From Monoplex corrugatus (Eukaryota; Mollusca; Gastropoda; Littorinimorpha; Ranellidae): a DNA stretch of 64,000 bases. Of the stretch, positions 23,213 through 34,312 are shown piece after piece. Position 1 is the first letter of the stretch; every line of letters starts with the position of its first letter. Both the position numbers and the translations under genes were made by a program. The stretch spans positions 34,216,298 through 34,280,297 of the forward strand of contig CM060307.1 in assembly GCA_030674185.1 (NCBI GenBank), given 5' to 3'. Below the pieces are notes generated by a model. The model ran no database searches. It was not told the DNA's origin and was given only the letters and a program-made list of their open reading frames with translations.

Positions 23213-23405
23213 TTAATCCTTTGACTCCCGCACCCTGTTAACCAGCATCCTGCATTGCCAGTCATGCTAGCTTAGCAAAAACTTAACCATTCAACTCCCT
23301 CACCGTATCCACCGGCTTCCTGCAGGAAGGTGGTGGATAGGGTGAGGGAGTGAAAGGGTTAAGTTTTTGCAGTTGGTGGACAGGGTGCGGGAGTCAAAGG
23401 GTTAA
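23213..23405. mobile_element. TTAA nested-palindrome MITE, copy 5 (193 bp, full)
   Basis: Complete structure: left outer arm (TTAATCCTTTGACTCCCGCA), spacer with TGCATTGCCAGTCATGCTAG, inner hairpin centred on CTTCCTGCAGGAAG, spacer GTTTTTGCAGTTGGTGGACA, right outer arm GGGAGTCAAAGGGTTAA. The inner hairpin is itself bounded by TTAACC and GGTTAA. Confidence 0.85.
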
Positions 23406-24655
23406 GTTTTGCGTGATTTTACTTTTCTTTTTTTCTCGCTCCCCCCCTCCTCCTCCCAAGTTTTCAGAAAGGATGACAACGGGTTACCGCAACGGGTCAG
23501 CTGATACAACGCAACCTCGTTGAAGGAAACGTCGCATCGCGGTTGGTCCGCATTCTTGTGAAACGTAATCGTCCAGATTTAGTGGCTGCTCGGGACAAAA
23601 ACCGTTCTTGTGCGCTAAGCTGGGTTAATCCCCCGGTCACTGGCGAACTAGCAGCAAGCACACACGTTGAACTCTCTCGTAAGCCCACGTCAGCATTCCG
23701 CTGTCTGGAGTGCCACCCGTCCTGAGACGGCCCCGGCTTGATTATGTATGCACCCGGATTGTTCTGCTCACCAGACAGCCGAGGACAATGCGACAACATT
23801 GCGAGGAGGAGCTGTGACAGGTTATCGGAGGATACAATCGTCCCAAACGTTGGTGGTCATTAGAAACGAAGTATCTGTGTCGTCTTAGCTCGCACACCCT
23901 CTCTCCCTCCTTAGCGGCGTGGAGAACATGGAGGGGAATTAGTCGTTTTGTTAGCGCCATCGGGAGCCGGGCTGGCAAGTGTCGTCGCTAATCCCCCGTC
24001 TGTCAAAGTTGTCGGTCCTTTGTGTTGGCGTCACCACTTGCCTGGCACTCACAGAATGCTGCTGCCTCTGACAGGAGCAGCAGGGGAACACCCACTGTCG
24101 CACAGAATTCAACTCCTTGTAACCGCCTACAGTGCTTAGCATTTTTACATCCATGACTTGCGACAGCTGTCATACGTATACAGGTTACTACGTACACTAA
24201 ATAGCAAGAGCAGAGCTTCGTCTTGATGCGAAATGAATACTGAAGAGGTAATAGCTTGAATTTCCGCTCGTTTTGGTTCATGATCTTTGGGTTGTAGGAA
24301 GCTGCACGCTCTTCAGAACCGGCTTGAAAGCGTTTGCCAAATTCGGTTGTCTGCAACTGACATGTTTTTGCTGGATTGTCGCACACTTGAACAGCAAGAA
24401 CTAGAAACCGTTTTTCCCCCCCTCTGTTTCTTCTTAAAAAACAGTTGCAGTATCGGCCACATTACACAAAAGTTGGGCGTTGTATTGGAATATTTACAGG
24501 TTATCTCTGTCACATTTAGCTCAAAGTGTGGCCCTGCAAAGATAAAGCATCAGTCTGAAAGTACAAACAATGACTTTTGGTCACAGCAAGACCGAAAACG
24601 GCATAAATTTATTCCTAGGGAAGTGTGAACTGTTTATTTTTTTTCCCTCCGAATC
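23406..24655. other. Intron, no gene recognised
   Basis: GC content is somewhat higher at 23480-24130, but no exon with matching phases and splice sites was found. Confidence 0.35.
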
Positions 24656-25182
24656 TTCCGTGGGAATGCCGGGGGCTCTTTCAGTGTAAATAGTGTATCC
24701 CCGCCTTCTGGAAATTCTGTGCTAAAAATTTCTTAAATTTGTCACCGTTTTAGCCATGTTCCTTTGCTTTGTCATTTCTTCCTGTCATTTTCTGCCTTGC
24801 TGATCCATTTACTTGTGTGTATTCGATAGTTTTAGTACTTTCTCTGAGGATTTATAATTGGGTACATATAATTGGGTACATGTATTAAGTGCATTTGTCT
24901 GTAGGGAATCGTGATATGCAGAAGCAGTTTAGGTAATCTAGACCCGTTTTGTTAATGTTTCAGTTCCTTTAAATATTCAGATTTGTATTCTGGTATGTTT
25001 TGTAAATCCACTGTGTGATAAATTGGAGTGGTCAGCGCCAGGGGCATCTCCCACATTATGTATGCGAATGCATCGATATATGTACTTTGTTTTACCTTAT
25101 TTTTTCTAATGTTGAAGTATTATGTATGTTCTATCACGGTTGATATGGCTCTTCTTAATCGGATTGGCTTTAAACAAAAATG
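24656..25182 (+). repeat. Family 1 SINE-like repeat, near full length
   Basis: Shows the ordered landmarks GGGAATGCCGGGGGCTCTTT, ATCCCCGCCTTCTGGAAATT, TATTCGATAGTTTTAGTACT, ATAAATTGGAGTGGTCAGCG and GGATTGGCTTTAAACAAA. It has a small internal duplication (TAATTGGGTACAT twice). Confidence 0.8.
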
Positions 25183-25592
25183 ATATTCATTCGAAAAGAA
25201 TAAATTTTATTAGAAGGTAGCAATTTCCATACGGATACTAAGTTTTGGTGTTTGTAAACGTCAAGATCAGTCGCCTAAGGATCGTACGATTTGAACACGG
25301 AAGGAAAATCCAGTTCAGTAGTGTTAATACACATCGGCGAAAACTTGTATACTTTTGATAGGACGCAAGTATGAGAATGAACATTTACCCGGGTTGTTGG
25401 GAAGAATGCAGACACATGGACAGCCCCTTACACAGAGGGATGAAGTAAACTGGTCATCGAACAAAAACTACATTCCATCAAAAAGATGTTTGTCTTAAGT
25501 TTTCTTATGTTTTCAAAAGTATTAACAAGATTGTTAAATATGAATCACTGAAAAGTGTGTGCGTGTGTGTGTGTGAGAGAGAGAGGGGGGAA

Positions 25593-25634
<42 letters not shown>

Positions 25635-26105
25635 GGGGGAATGTGAGTGTGTGTGAGTGTGAGAGCAAGATGTTCTCGGCAGTCACTCGATGTCGACCAA
25701 ATTTTGTTCAAGCTGTGGACTGATGAGCAGTAGCGAATGCATAGAATTGAAGTCATGACTAGATCAAGGTCGCGCAGACCAAATTTTCTCCGACGAAAAG
25801 GGTGTTTGAACAGCATTTTGTCAGAAACTTATGAAAATATTTACAGCCTGTTGCTTCTTCAAGGCCACAGTAATCTGGAGACACAGAATCTTGGGTTTTC
25901 TGTAATCATTTTTGTATAAAAGGGGAGATTGTCAACAGTTTGGCTGTCTTTTTTCCCATTTTTGAGTGAGATGTTGCATTATAGCAAAAAAAAAAAAAAA
26001 GGTAAGCTGTAACATTTCTTACTGTAGAAATAGTAAAAACATTCAGTGATGTAGACGGGCTTTTTGACGTTAAAAATGTATGTTACGACAATAAGTGCTG
26101 AATTG
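25183..26105. repeat. Intron with a duplicated (GT)n(GA)n block
   Basis: At 25555-25672 a block of GTGTGAGAGAGAGAGGGGGG plus AATGTGAGTG occurs twice in tandem. At about 25868-25955 a repeat with TGTATAAAAGGGGAGATTGT is present; a related sequence is at 50725-50790. The rest is unremarkable. Confidence 0.7.
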
Positions 26106-26700
26106 AGTGGTATATTCAGGCCAGCAGGCACTTTCTAACAATTGTCCAGGCCAGCAGGCACTTTTAACAACTATTGTTTAGGCCAGCAGGCACTTTCTAA
26201 CAACCTATTGTCCAGGCCAGCAGGCACTTTCTAACAACCTATTATCCAGACCAGTAGGCACTTTCTAACAACCTATTTAGGCCAGCAGGCACTTTCTAAC
26301 CTATTGTCCAGGCCAAAAGGCACTAACCTATTGTCCAGGCCAGCAGGCACTTTCTAACAACCTGTTGTCCAGGCCAGCAGGCACTTTCTAACAACCCATT
26401 GTCCTCTAACAATCACTTGTCCAGGCAAGCAGGCACTTTCTAACAATCACTTGTCCAGGCAAGCAGGCACTTTCTAACAACCTATTGTCTAACAACCTGT
26501 TGTCTAACAACCTGTTGTCCAGGCCAGCAGGCACTTTCTAACAATCACTTGTCCAGGCCAGCACGTTGTTTCTAAAACTATTTTTCAGACCAGCAGGCAC
26601 TTTCTAACAAACTGTTCAGGCCATCAGGCACTTTCTAACTCGTCCAGGCCAGCAGACACTTTCTAACAAACTATTGTCCAGGCCAGTAGCACTTTCTAAC
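26106..26700 (+). repeat. 34-bp minisatellite abutting the last exon
   Basis: About 17 imperfect units of type GGCCAGCAGGCACTTTCTAA then CAACCTATTGTCCA. Each unit carries CTTTCTAAC, a good branch-point match, followed about 16-18 bases later by CCAG. The last unit (ending TTTCTAAC at 26693-26700) runs directly into the acceptor of the last exon. Confidence 0.9.
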
Positions 26701-26720
26701 AGACTGTTGTATTGTTTCAG

Positions 26721-26759
26721 ATGGACAAGAAAAAGGTCAAGAAAGTCAAGGCGAAATGA
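26721..26759 (+). CDS. Last coding exon, MDKKKVKKVKAK-stop
   Basis: The acceptor is TTGTATTGTTTCAG. The exon begins in phase 0, reads the 12 residues MDKKKVKKVKAK and ends with TGA at 26757-26759. The Met here is internal; translation arrives from the exon ending at 19215 in the same phase. The very basic C-terminus fits a nuclear or nucleic-acid-binding tail and completes the acidic-then-basic layout seen in the upstream exons. The likely branch point, A at 26699 in TTTCTAAC, is 21 bases before the AG and belongs to the last minisatellite unit. Alternative families with a similar tail include nucleolar proteins and H1-like proteins. Confidence 0.7.
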   Translation: MDKKKVKKVKAK

Positions 26760-26990
26760 CTGCAGTAGCGTCGATAATCCTTTGGAAAGAAAATTGTTCA
26801 GTTTACGTAAATGTAGATAACCGTCTTTAGGTCTTTCGGTCTTTTTTTTCTTCTGAAAAAAATTGAGTTGCCTTTCACCATGTTCTGTTAACGTTAGTGG
26901 ACAATAGTCTGTGGCATGGCTAAGTTGTCATGTTGTAAGTTAATAATTTTGATCATGATTTTTTGAATAAAGTATTTTTGGGCAATCATA
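26760..26990 (+). other. 3' UTR of the host gene
   Basis: About 230 bases of T-rich sequence from the stop codon to the likely cleavage site after the AATAAA signal. The exact cleavage site is inferred. Confidence 0.65.
26966..26971 (+). terminator. Poly(A) signal AATAAA
   Basis: A canonical AATAAA lies 207 bases after the stop. A GT-rich downstream element (GCGTGTGTGTATGTGGG) starts at about 27001. Confidence 0.75.
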
Positions 26991-29128
26991 CTTGACTACT
27001 GCGTGTGTGTATGTGGGCGTGTATCAAGCCGATGTGTGTACATGTTTTTGCGTGCATATGTGTGAACAAAACTCGTACAAATTCAGAGTGCATGCGAGTC
27101 TGTAATCAGGTACTTCTGCGATTATACATGTATCAGTTTTGAGATTGATTACCGAAGACACCAAGTCGGAATTTCAATAGGACAACGTTCGAAATATAAA
27201 GAAGTGACCCCAGGTAGAAGTTCTGGAAATGGGCAAATTGTCATTTAACAGAATATTGTATGGTAAAAAGTGCACAAACCAGAGCACAGGCTCCAGAACA
27301 CATATCTTTCATATTTAATCGAAGGTTGATGCTGAAATGACAGTTAAGATTTATTATCAAACGGTTTTCCGTGACTCTCACCACCAAGAAATTTAAATGC
27401 TTCACCGTTCGTCTGGATCTGCCTTTATGGCTATAAAGTGACCCATTTTATTTGAGCAACTATGATCAAAAACTGGATCATACTGCTTTAAAGTTGTGAT
27501 GTTGGGGATTCCTTGAATGCTTGCTTCTTACTGAATTAGAGCCGGTCAAACACATCAATGAAATTTTCTGTTTGCTATGTGTTAATTCAAGCATGCATAA
27601 ATTTACGATGATTACACATGCAATATACAGTAATCGTTCACATTGTGATTGGTTATAAGATGAACTAGCAACAAAATCGATTATTCCATAAGTTCTTGTA
27701 CATATAATCGGTCTCGGTGCAGTATGCATTCCGTGAGAAGAGAGAAAAGGGAGGGGGAGGAGAGAAAACTAAACATCCTTAAGACCAGTCGATCTAGATT
27801 TTACATCCATTCATTTTACCTTTTGTGGGTGTATTACCTTGTATACATGTTTTTTTGTTGCAAATGTTTGACATTTACGACCCAAATCTGGTAGAAACAC
27901 CATTTAGGATTACACGAGATCAAAGGTGTTGCATATATTTTGGGTAGTATGCTCTTCTGTAACATTAGAGATGTGTATAATTATAAATTTTAAAGAGTCG
28001 AATCTCTATTTTTACATCTGTATTTGCACGAGAATTTTACGCAAACTATAACAAAATGAAATGTACTTCATTTATATGATTCAGGATTATCGAGTACAAT
28101 TTTTTTTCTCAACTTCATAAAACGAAAAATGTGAGCCTACCACGTACCTGATTTTCCTGATCAATTTAAAAACATGATCAGTTTGAACGCTACTAAAAAA
28201 AAAAAAAAAGAAAAGAAGAAAAAAACAAACAAAAAATACCCGCAGTTAAAGCATGTTCCATAAATACAGTAAACGTTCCGAATACTAGATCTTCATACTC
28301 GTATTGTAAAAGAAAATTGGTTTAATACAAAATTCTGTTATGTCTTTCCGTTTGTCCCTCTTTCTCTCTCTCTCGCGGCTGTTTATTTTCTTCCACATTT
28401 TCAGTAACATAAAAGTATTAATAAGATAGTTTGTTACAGATCATGGTGACTTTTCCCGAGTCGGATAAAAAAGTTAACGATAAACTTTGCAGGAAATTTT
28501 AATTTGGAGATCGTTTCAACAAAATTTCCTATTCCAGAATAGATTTCTTATACTATTATTCTTCTGGTTGTACATTTTATTGTCATACAGTCATTTTTTC
28601 TTCTAAATGCAGTTTTCTTATTTCTAAACTGGGGGTTATAATATTTGGCAGAGAGTCGAATCAAAAACACCATTGCTGTTAAAGTTAGCGTAGCTGTTGA
28701 AAATCGATATGTTTGTGTTGAGCTGTAGATTCGTTAAATTTGTGCAATAGATTTGACGAAAGCATAAATCGGACCAGAAAGACTGACTTCGTTCGCGGTC
28801 CCCAAAACGGTGGGCAATACCATCCTTTTCTTCAGATTACGGGCTACTCATGCTGCTGATATCCAGTCCGAAATATCTGATCTTTGTGGCTAAAATTCTA
28901 CGGATTATTCTTATTTGAAACCACGTAAGTTTTACTTGGTATATCTTGTGCGTGCGTGCGCGTGTGTTTAAAATGATTTCGCAGTCAGCTCGTTAACATT
29001 TTGTACAGCTGTTTGGAATCTTCACCATTTTCTGTCATGTGTCAGTCTTATTCCTTTCATATCAATAGAGAAAGATTAGAAAGTAGGCTTGGAAAGAGCA
29101 TTATATGTACTGGTTTTGTGTTAATATT
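26991..29128. other. Intergenic, no gene recognised
   Basis: About 2.1 kb of AT-rich sequence downstream of the gene. A runs and TCTC runs are present, but no recognised transposon or RNA gene. Confidence 0.4.
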
Positions 29129-29329
29129 CAGGGCTGCCACTTTTGCGCGAATTCGCGGATTTCCGCGAAAACCGAGAGTGGGAATTTTTTTTCCGCGAAA
29201 AAAATCTTTACCGTACTGTAAATTAAGCTCATATGTGTCAGATTGCGCCATTTTTAACGTAAATTTTCAAAATTGTCCGGACCCCCCCTGATTTTCAGGG
29301 ATTTTTGTTTTTCCTCAATGGGAGCCCTG
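29129..29329. mobile_element. hAT-like MITE (201 bp)
   Basis: Terminal inverted repeats CAGGGCTGCCACTTTT (left) and, read inward on the minus strand, CAGGGCTCCCATTGAG (right) match the CAGGG-type ends of hAT elements. The 8-bp flanks (TTAATATT and TTATTTGT) agree at only 5 of 8 positions, so any target duplication is decayed. The inside is AT-rich with CGCGAA/TTCGCG motifs and no transposase. Confidence 0.5.
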
Positions 29330-29700
29330 TTATTTGTCCTGACATACTCCTTGATAGCTCTAACTCCAATGAATGTCAGATTGGTGATGTGCACATTATT
29401 CTAGTGACAAAAATCATAACACGTAAAACGCCTGGCTCACCAATGAGCTGACCAGTTAAGACAGTTTCTTTTTCTATATTTTCGGTAGCAGTACTTCTGC
29501 CCATTTTTTCAAATAAATGCAAAACTTTCATTGGATATTAGTGGTAAAAGTGTCCGTGTTAAATATCAGCATTTGTCAGTGTGAAATTGTGTACAATGTC
29601 GCAGTTGCCCTTCAAAAACGGTTTGGAATGCCTTCCAGAAGTTTGTTACTGCGCGATGCGAACAAACGCTATTGTTGTACTTTTTTCTGCGGCATTATTG

Positions 29701-29972
29701 GTTCTTTCGATAGATCGATACTAGCATCTGGTTTCTCGAGTTCAATCCCAGTACAGACTGGCCTGCTCGCTGCCGGTCTAATTGTTCTCATTATTCTTGT
29801 AGTGTCAGCATAGTGTTTCATAGGTCCATACTCTATCCCCCTAGAATTTGCCATTTCCAGACATCGCCAGAGCACAAGGTTTTGTTTAGACACATGGAGT
29901 TAGATAATTGCTGGAAGTTTGGGTGGGGCGCAGGTGAAATTTGACCAAGTGCTATGAATCCTTTAAGAACAG
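29701..29972 (+). repeat. Family 4 tRNA-like repeat
   Basis: CTCGAGTTCAATCCCAGTAC, CTCGCTGCCGGTCTAATTGT, GTGTCAGCATAGTGTTTCAT and the 3' block TTTGGGTGGGGCGCAG...GCTATGAATCCTTTAAGAAC match the family. Confidence 0.65.
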
Positions 29973-30894
29973 TCATTTCTGTATTACAGGATATGCATTT
30001 GTTGTCTATTGTCCGGATCTTTTTTTAAAGTGATGTTTTCCTTTTTTGCAATTATTTGAAAACTTCATATTATTAGAAACCATTTTTATGTTATTTATCT
30101 TACTGTTTTCCTTTTGTTAACAATCGGTGGAGAATTTGCTGGGAATATTTGCTGCTTTTGATCTTTGCGACTAGAAGTAAGGGTCACTCATTTGTACTGC
30201 AATAATTAAAAAATAAGACCTTTGAGTGAACGTATGATCAAGATCTGCCATCTGTGAAATTGGTCAAGGGCCTCGGGCGACTATGACTAGATATGTAACA
30301 AATATTCATACATACATTCGGGATTTCTCAAAGTCCTGACTTCTGATCCAAACCATAATCTGTCTTGGCATATTTTCATACACAATTCTGCGCCACACAA
30401 ACGGCCTCCTGGTCGATACGATAAATCATTAAAAGAGGAAAGTAAACAAAACAAATAAAAAAAACCAAAAAACAAGCTTTCCTCTAAAAGTAAACGAGAT
30501 GGTCAAAACATGATAATCTTTATCTTGTCTTTTGCCATGTTTCATGAACAATTTACCCATGAAAAAGCTGACTCGATCATTTCAGCGACTGGTTTAAAAA
30601 AACAACAAAAAACACAACAACAACAAAAAACGTACGTCCGACATGGTATTTAAACTGAATCAGAAATAGATGAGTTATATTCATCTTTGCATTTCTGAGC
30701 CAAGCAGTCCAACTAGTCTTATTTTCATTCGGAAATTGTGCGACTGGATCATGCGCTTTACAGGATATATTTTCCAAATTTGGTCAAAATTCGTTGAACG
30801 ACTGAGCGACTCGTCTTCTTGAAACTTGCACGATTACAATTTCTTACAGCACCACATGTTTGTATTTTCGTTTTAGTGGTCTGCTTTTACTTGG
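29973..30894. other. Intergenic, no gene recognised
   Basis: Unremarkable AT-rich DNA with short A-rich (AAAC, CAA) runs near 30450 and 30600. Confidence 0.4.
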
Positions 30895-31235
30895 ATGCGT
30901 ATATGCACGTTGTTTTGCCAATACTGTGCAGGTCGTATGTTGCTGCACAGTCTGCATATTCCGTCTTCGGTGGGCGTGCATACTGGGTGTTTACGTTTTC
31001 ATAAGTCACTGCACACGTACAGGATCATTAACATACATATTTGACATCCTGCCTGTGTATACATACGAAGGGTATAAACATTTAGACACTAGCAGGTCAG
31101 CAAATACATGTCGACCTGGGAGATCGAAAGAATCTTCACCCAACAGGTAACAGGAGGTATTCAGGCGGGATCGAACTTAGACTTCCGAATAGAAGTCCCG
31201 ACATCTTACCCACTTGACTATCGTACCGGTCTGAC
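30895..31235 (-). mobile_element. tRNA-derived SINE (family 2), minus orientation
   Basis: On the minus strand the head has a box A-like GATAGTCAAGTGGGTAAG and a box B-like AAGTTCGATCCCG. The body follows with GTTGGGTGAAGATT, GATCTCCCAGGTCGACATG, ACCCTTCGTATG and GATGTCAAATATG. These match the copy at 3064-3353. The 3' end holds TATGCAGACTGTGCAGCAAC, also present at 41278-41345. Confidence 0.75.
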
Positions 31236-31247
31236 GGCTACGAACTC

Positions 31248-31283
<36 letters not shown>

Positions 31284-32659
31284 CAGAGAGAGAGGAATTT
31301 TAAGTACAGGTCATTGTCAGGCACACACATCGTCCTACGAAATAAACTTCTCAAGACTGCCGTAGTATAGCCACCTCTTCAAGCGACTGGCTCAGTTAAT
31401 TGCCTGTCTCCACAATTTTCATCCGCTTGTTCTAACCTCAGCATTCGTTCTTCACCAGTTCCCCCTGGGCCTGATACGTGCCCCAAAGTTGGTGACATCC
31501 ATGTGGTATGCGGTAAAGACCTGACCGAATTCAGACCAAAAATTCAGAGAACGCAACACGGGTTTACTGAATAAGACTTTAGAGGAACCGCGGACTAAAG
31601 ATTAAAAACAAAACAAAACAAACGTATAAAAAGCAACGTGAAAGTTATCTTGATGCGCAACAAACTTATCGTGTCTAGTTGTCCATGTCAAAGTATGCCA
31701 AGTTTTGAATTTACCAAAGTTACGACTGTTTCAAATAGAGCAGACAGTCGTTAGCTGACTAGTTAATACAGTTCATATTGCTTACAGCCCAGCCGACTAC
31801 TAAAGCCATATCGGGGCTAACACCACGTCAAAAACGACGACCAGATTAAAGATAAAAAACAGCAGTTAAAAACCATTGAAGACGACAAACCAGCTCTATC
31901 ATATTTGCTTGCCTGTCAGAAAATTTCATAGCGACGCTACCCGATCATGGAAAAGTTCAGTAACCGTAATGGTGTGGAATGTGATCTAAACTATTAGGCA
32001 GACGGCGGAGAGGAGACGCAGAGCACGACACGCGTTTGGACCCTGACCCTGTGAGCTTGAAATACCAAGGTCTGCGTCTTGTGGCAAGTCTAAACACAAT
32101 ATCTGTTGATTCATGTCCATTTTCACCCTCAACTGCAGCCCTTTTTAGTCAACCACGCGGAAAACCCAACAGCGGAACTCGCGTGTTTTCAGACTATAGA
32201 GTGTGTGGCAGGTTTATCAGTTTCACATCTCGTGAGCCGACTGAACAGACAACAAACCAGCTCTGTCATAATTGCTTGCCTGTCAGATAATTTTATAGCG
32301 ACGCCACCCGAGCAGAAAACGATGCAATGGAAATCGTTGGTACGACGGTTATTTTAGTCAATGGAGGTTCAAGGTCCCTCGCCCACCATAGTCGAGAAAA
32401 CATGATCAAAGATCCGATTGCAGAGGTGTTTTGTACGATGTTGACTGATGAAAGAAGTGGCATCACATGGAAAGTGTAGGAACAAAAATGCAGACAGAAA
32501 TCATCGCATCCGCAAGTTTAGTACCCAAGCCACCACCACTGAAGGTCTTGTGGAAGGGGAAGACAGATCCGTGAACGACTGGGAATGAAATCCGGAACCT
32601 TCTCGCTTCGCAAGACAGGCATTTTTATCACTAGACATCACTTCCACTGACTGTCCAGT
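31236..32659. other. Intergenic with small repeats
   Basis: A (GT)n(GA)n run is at 31247-31293. A minus-strand family 1 tail (ACAGCCCAGCCGACTACTAA) is at 31783-31832. A 63-bp segment at 31881-31943 (CAAACCAGCTCT, TTGCTTGCCTGTCAGA) recurs at 32249-32312. No gene was found. Confidence 0.55.
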
Positions 32660-34312
32660 AGGCTTTCACTCACATGCTAGAGTTATCAACAACGATTTGA
32701 CGCATAGGCCCGGAAACTAAAGATTATCAAGAACGAATTTTGTATAGACCCAGATGCTATGAATTGTCAACTATTTAGCATATAGACCCATATGCTATGA
32801 ATTGACAACGATTTGTCATTTTAGAACCGATGCTATGAATCCTCAACGATTTAGCGATAGACCCAGATGACATGAATATCGTCAATAGTTAGCGTATGTA
32901 CCCAGATGCTATGGAATATTAACAACGATCTAGCGTATAGACCCAGATGCTATGGATTATTAACAACGATCTAGCGTATGCTATGGATTATTAACAACGA
33001 TCTAGCGTTTACACCCAGATGCTATGGATTATTAACAACGATCTAGCGTATAGACCCAGATGCTATGGATTATTAACAACGATCTAGCATATAGACCCAG
33101 ATGCTATGGATTATTAACAACGATCTAGCGTTTACACCCAGATGCTGTGGATTGTTAATAACGATCTAGCATATAGACTCAGATGTAAAGGATTATCAAT
33201 AACGAACTAGCGCATAGACCCAGAAGCTGGGGATTGTTAAGAACGATCTAGCATATAGACTACGATGCTAAGGATCCTTAACAACGAACTAGCATATAGA
33301 CCCAGAAGCTAGGATTGTTAATAACGATCTAGCATATAGACCCAGAAGCTAGGGATTGTTAATAACAATCTAGCATATAGACCCAGATGCTAGGGATTGT
33401 TAATAACGAGCTAGCATATACACTCAGATGCTATGGATTATTAACAATGATCTAGCATATAGACTCTGTTGCTAAGTATTCTTTAACAACGGTCTAGCAT
33501 ATATAGACCCAGAAGCTAGGGATTGTTAATAACGAACTAGCATATATACCCAGATGCTATGGATTATTAACAACGATCTAGCATATACACCCAGATACTA
33601 TGGATTATTAACGATCTAGCACATAGACCCATAAGCTAGGGATTGTTAATAACGATCTAGCATATACATCCAGATGTTATAGATTATTAACAACGATCTA
33701 GCATATAGACCCAGATGCTAGGGACTGTTAATAACGATCTAGCATATAGACCCATATGCTATGGATTATTAACAACGATCTAGCATATAGACCCAGATGC
33801 TATGGATTATTAACGATCTAGCACATAGACCCATAAGCTAGGGATTGTTAATAACGATCTAGCATATACATCCAGATGTTATAGATTATTAACAACGATC
33901 TAGCATATAGACCCAGATGCTAGGGACTGTTAATAACGATCTAGCATATAGACCCATATGCTATGGATTATTAACAACGATCTAGCTATAGACCCAGATG
34001 CTATGGATTATTAACAACGATCTAGCATATAGACCCAGATGCTAGGGACTGTTAATAACGATCTAGCATATAGACCCAGAAGCTAGGGATTGTTGACAAC
34101 GATGTAGAGGATAGACCCACATGTTAGGGGATTGTTAACATTTTAGCACATAAATCCAGATGCTACTATCAACAATGATCTAGCGCACAGACCCGGATGC
34201 AAGCGATCATTATAACTACGATCTAGCATGTAGACCCAGATGTGATCGATTATCAGCAACGATTTAGTCCATTGACCCATGAGCAAAGGATTATCAACAA
34301 CGATCTGGCGCG
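32660..34312 (+). repeat. 41-bp satellite array, about 40 units, with higher-order structure
   Basis: The unit type is GATCTAGCATATAGACCCAG then ATGCTATGGATTATTAACAA and C. Outer units are diverged; inner units are close. A five-unit block repeats with a period of 202 bp: the marker CACATAGACCCATAAGCTAG is at 33620 and again at 33822. A stray pair of diverged units lies at 34568-34620, outside the array. Confidence 0.95.

Noticed and set aside
23497..24386. GC-richer patch with several frames of 60-127 codons as possible exons of a second gene
   Set aside because: No frame has recognisable domains, and no consistent set of splice phases could be found.
26106..26700. CRISPR-like array
   Set aside because: Units are directly adjacent without unique spacers, and the genome is eukaryotic. 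It is a minisatellite; the same applies to 32660-34312 and 47770-48168.
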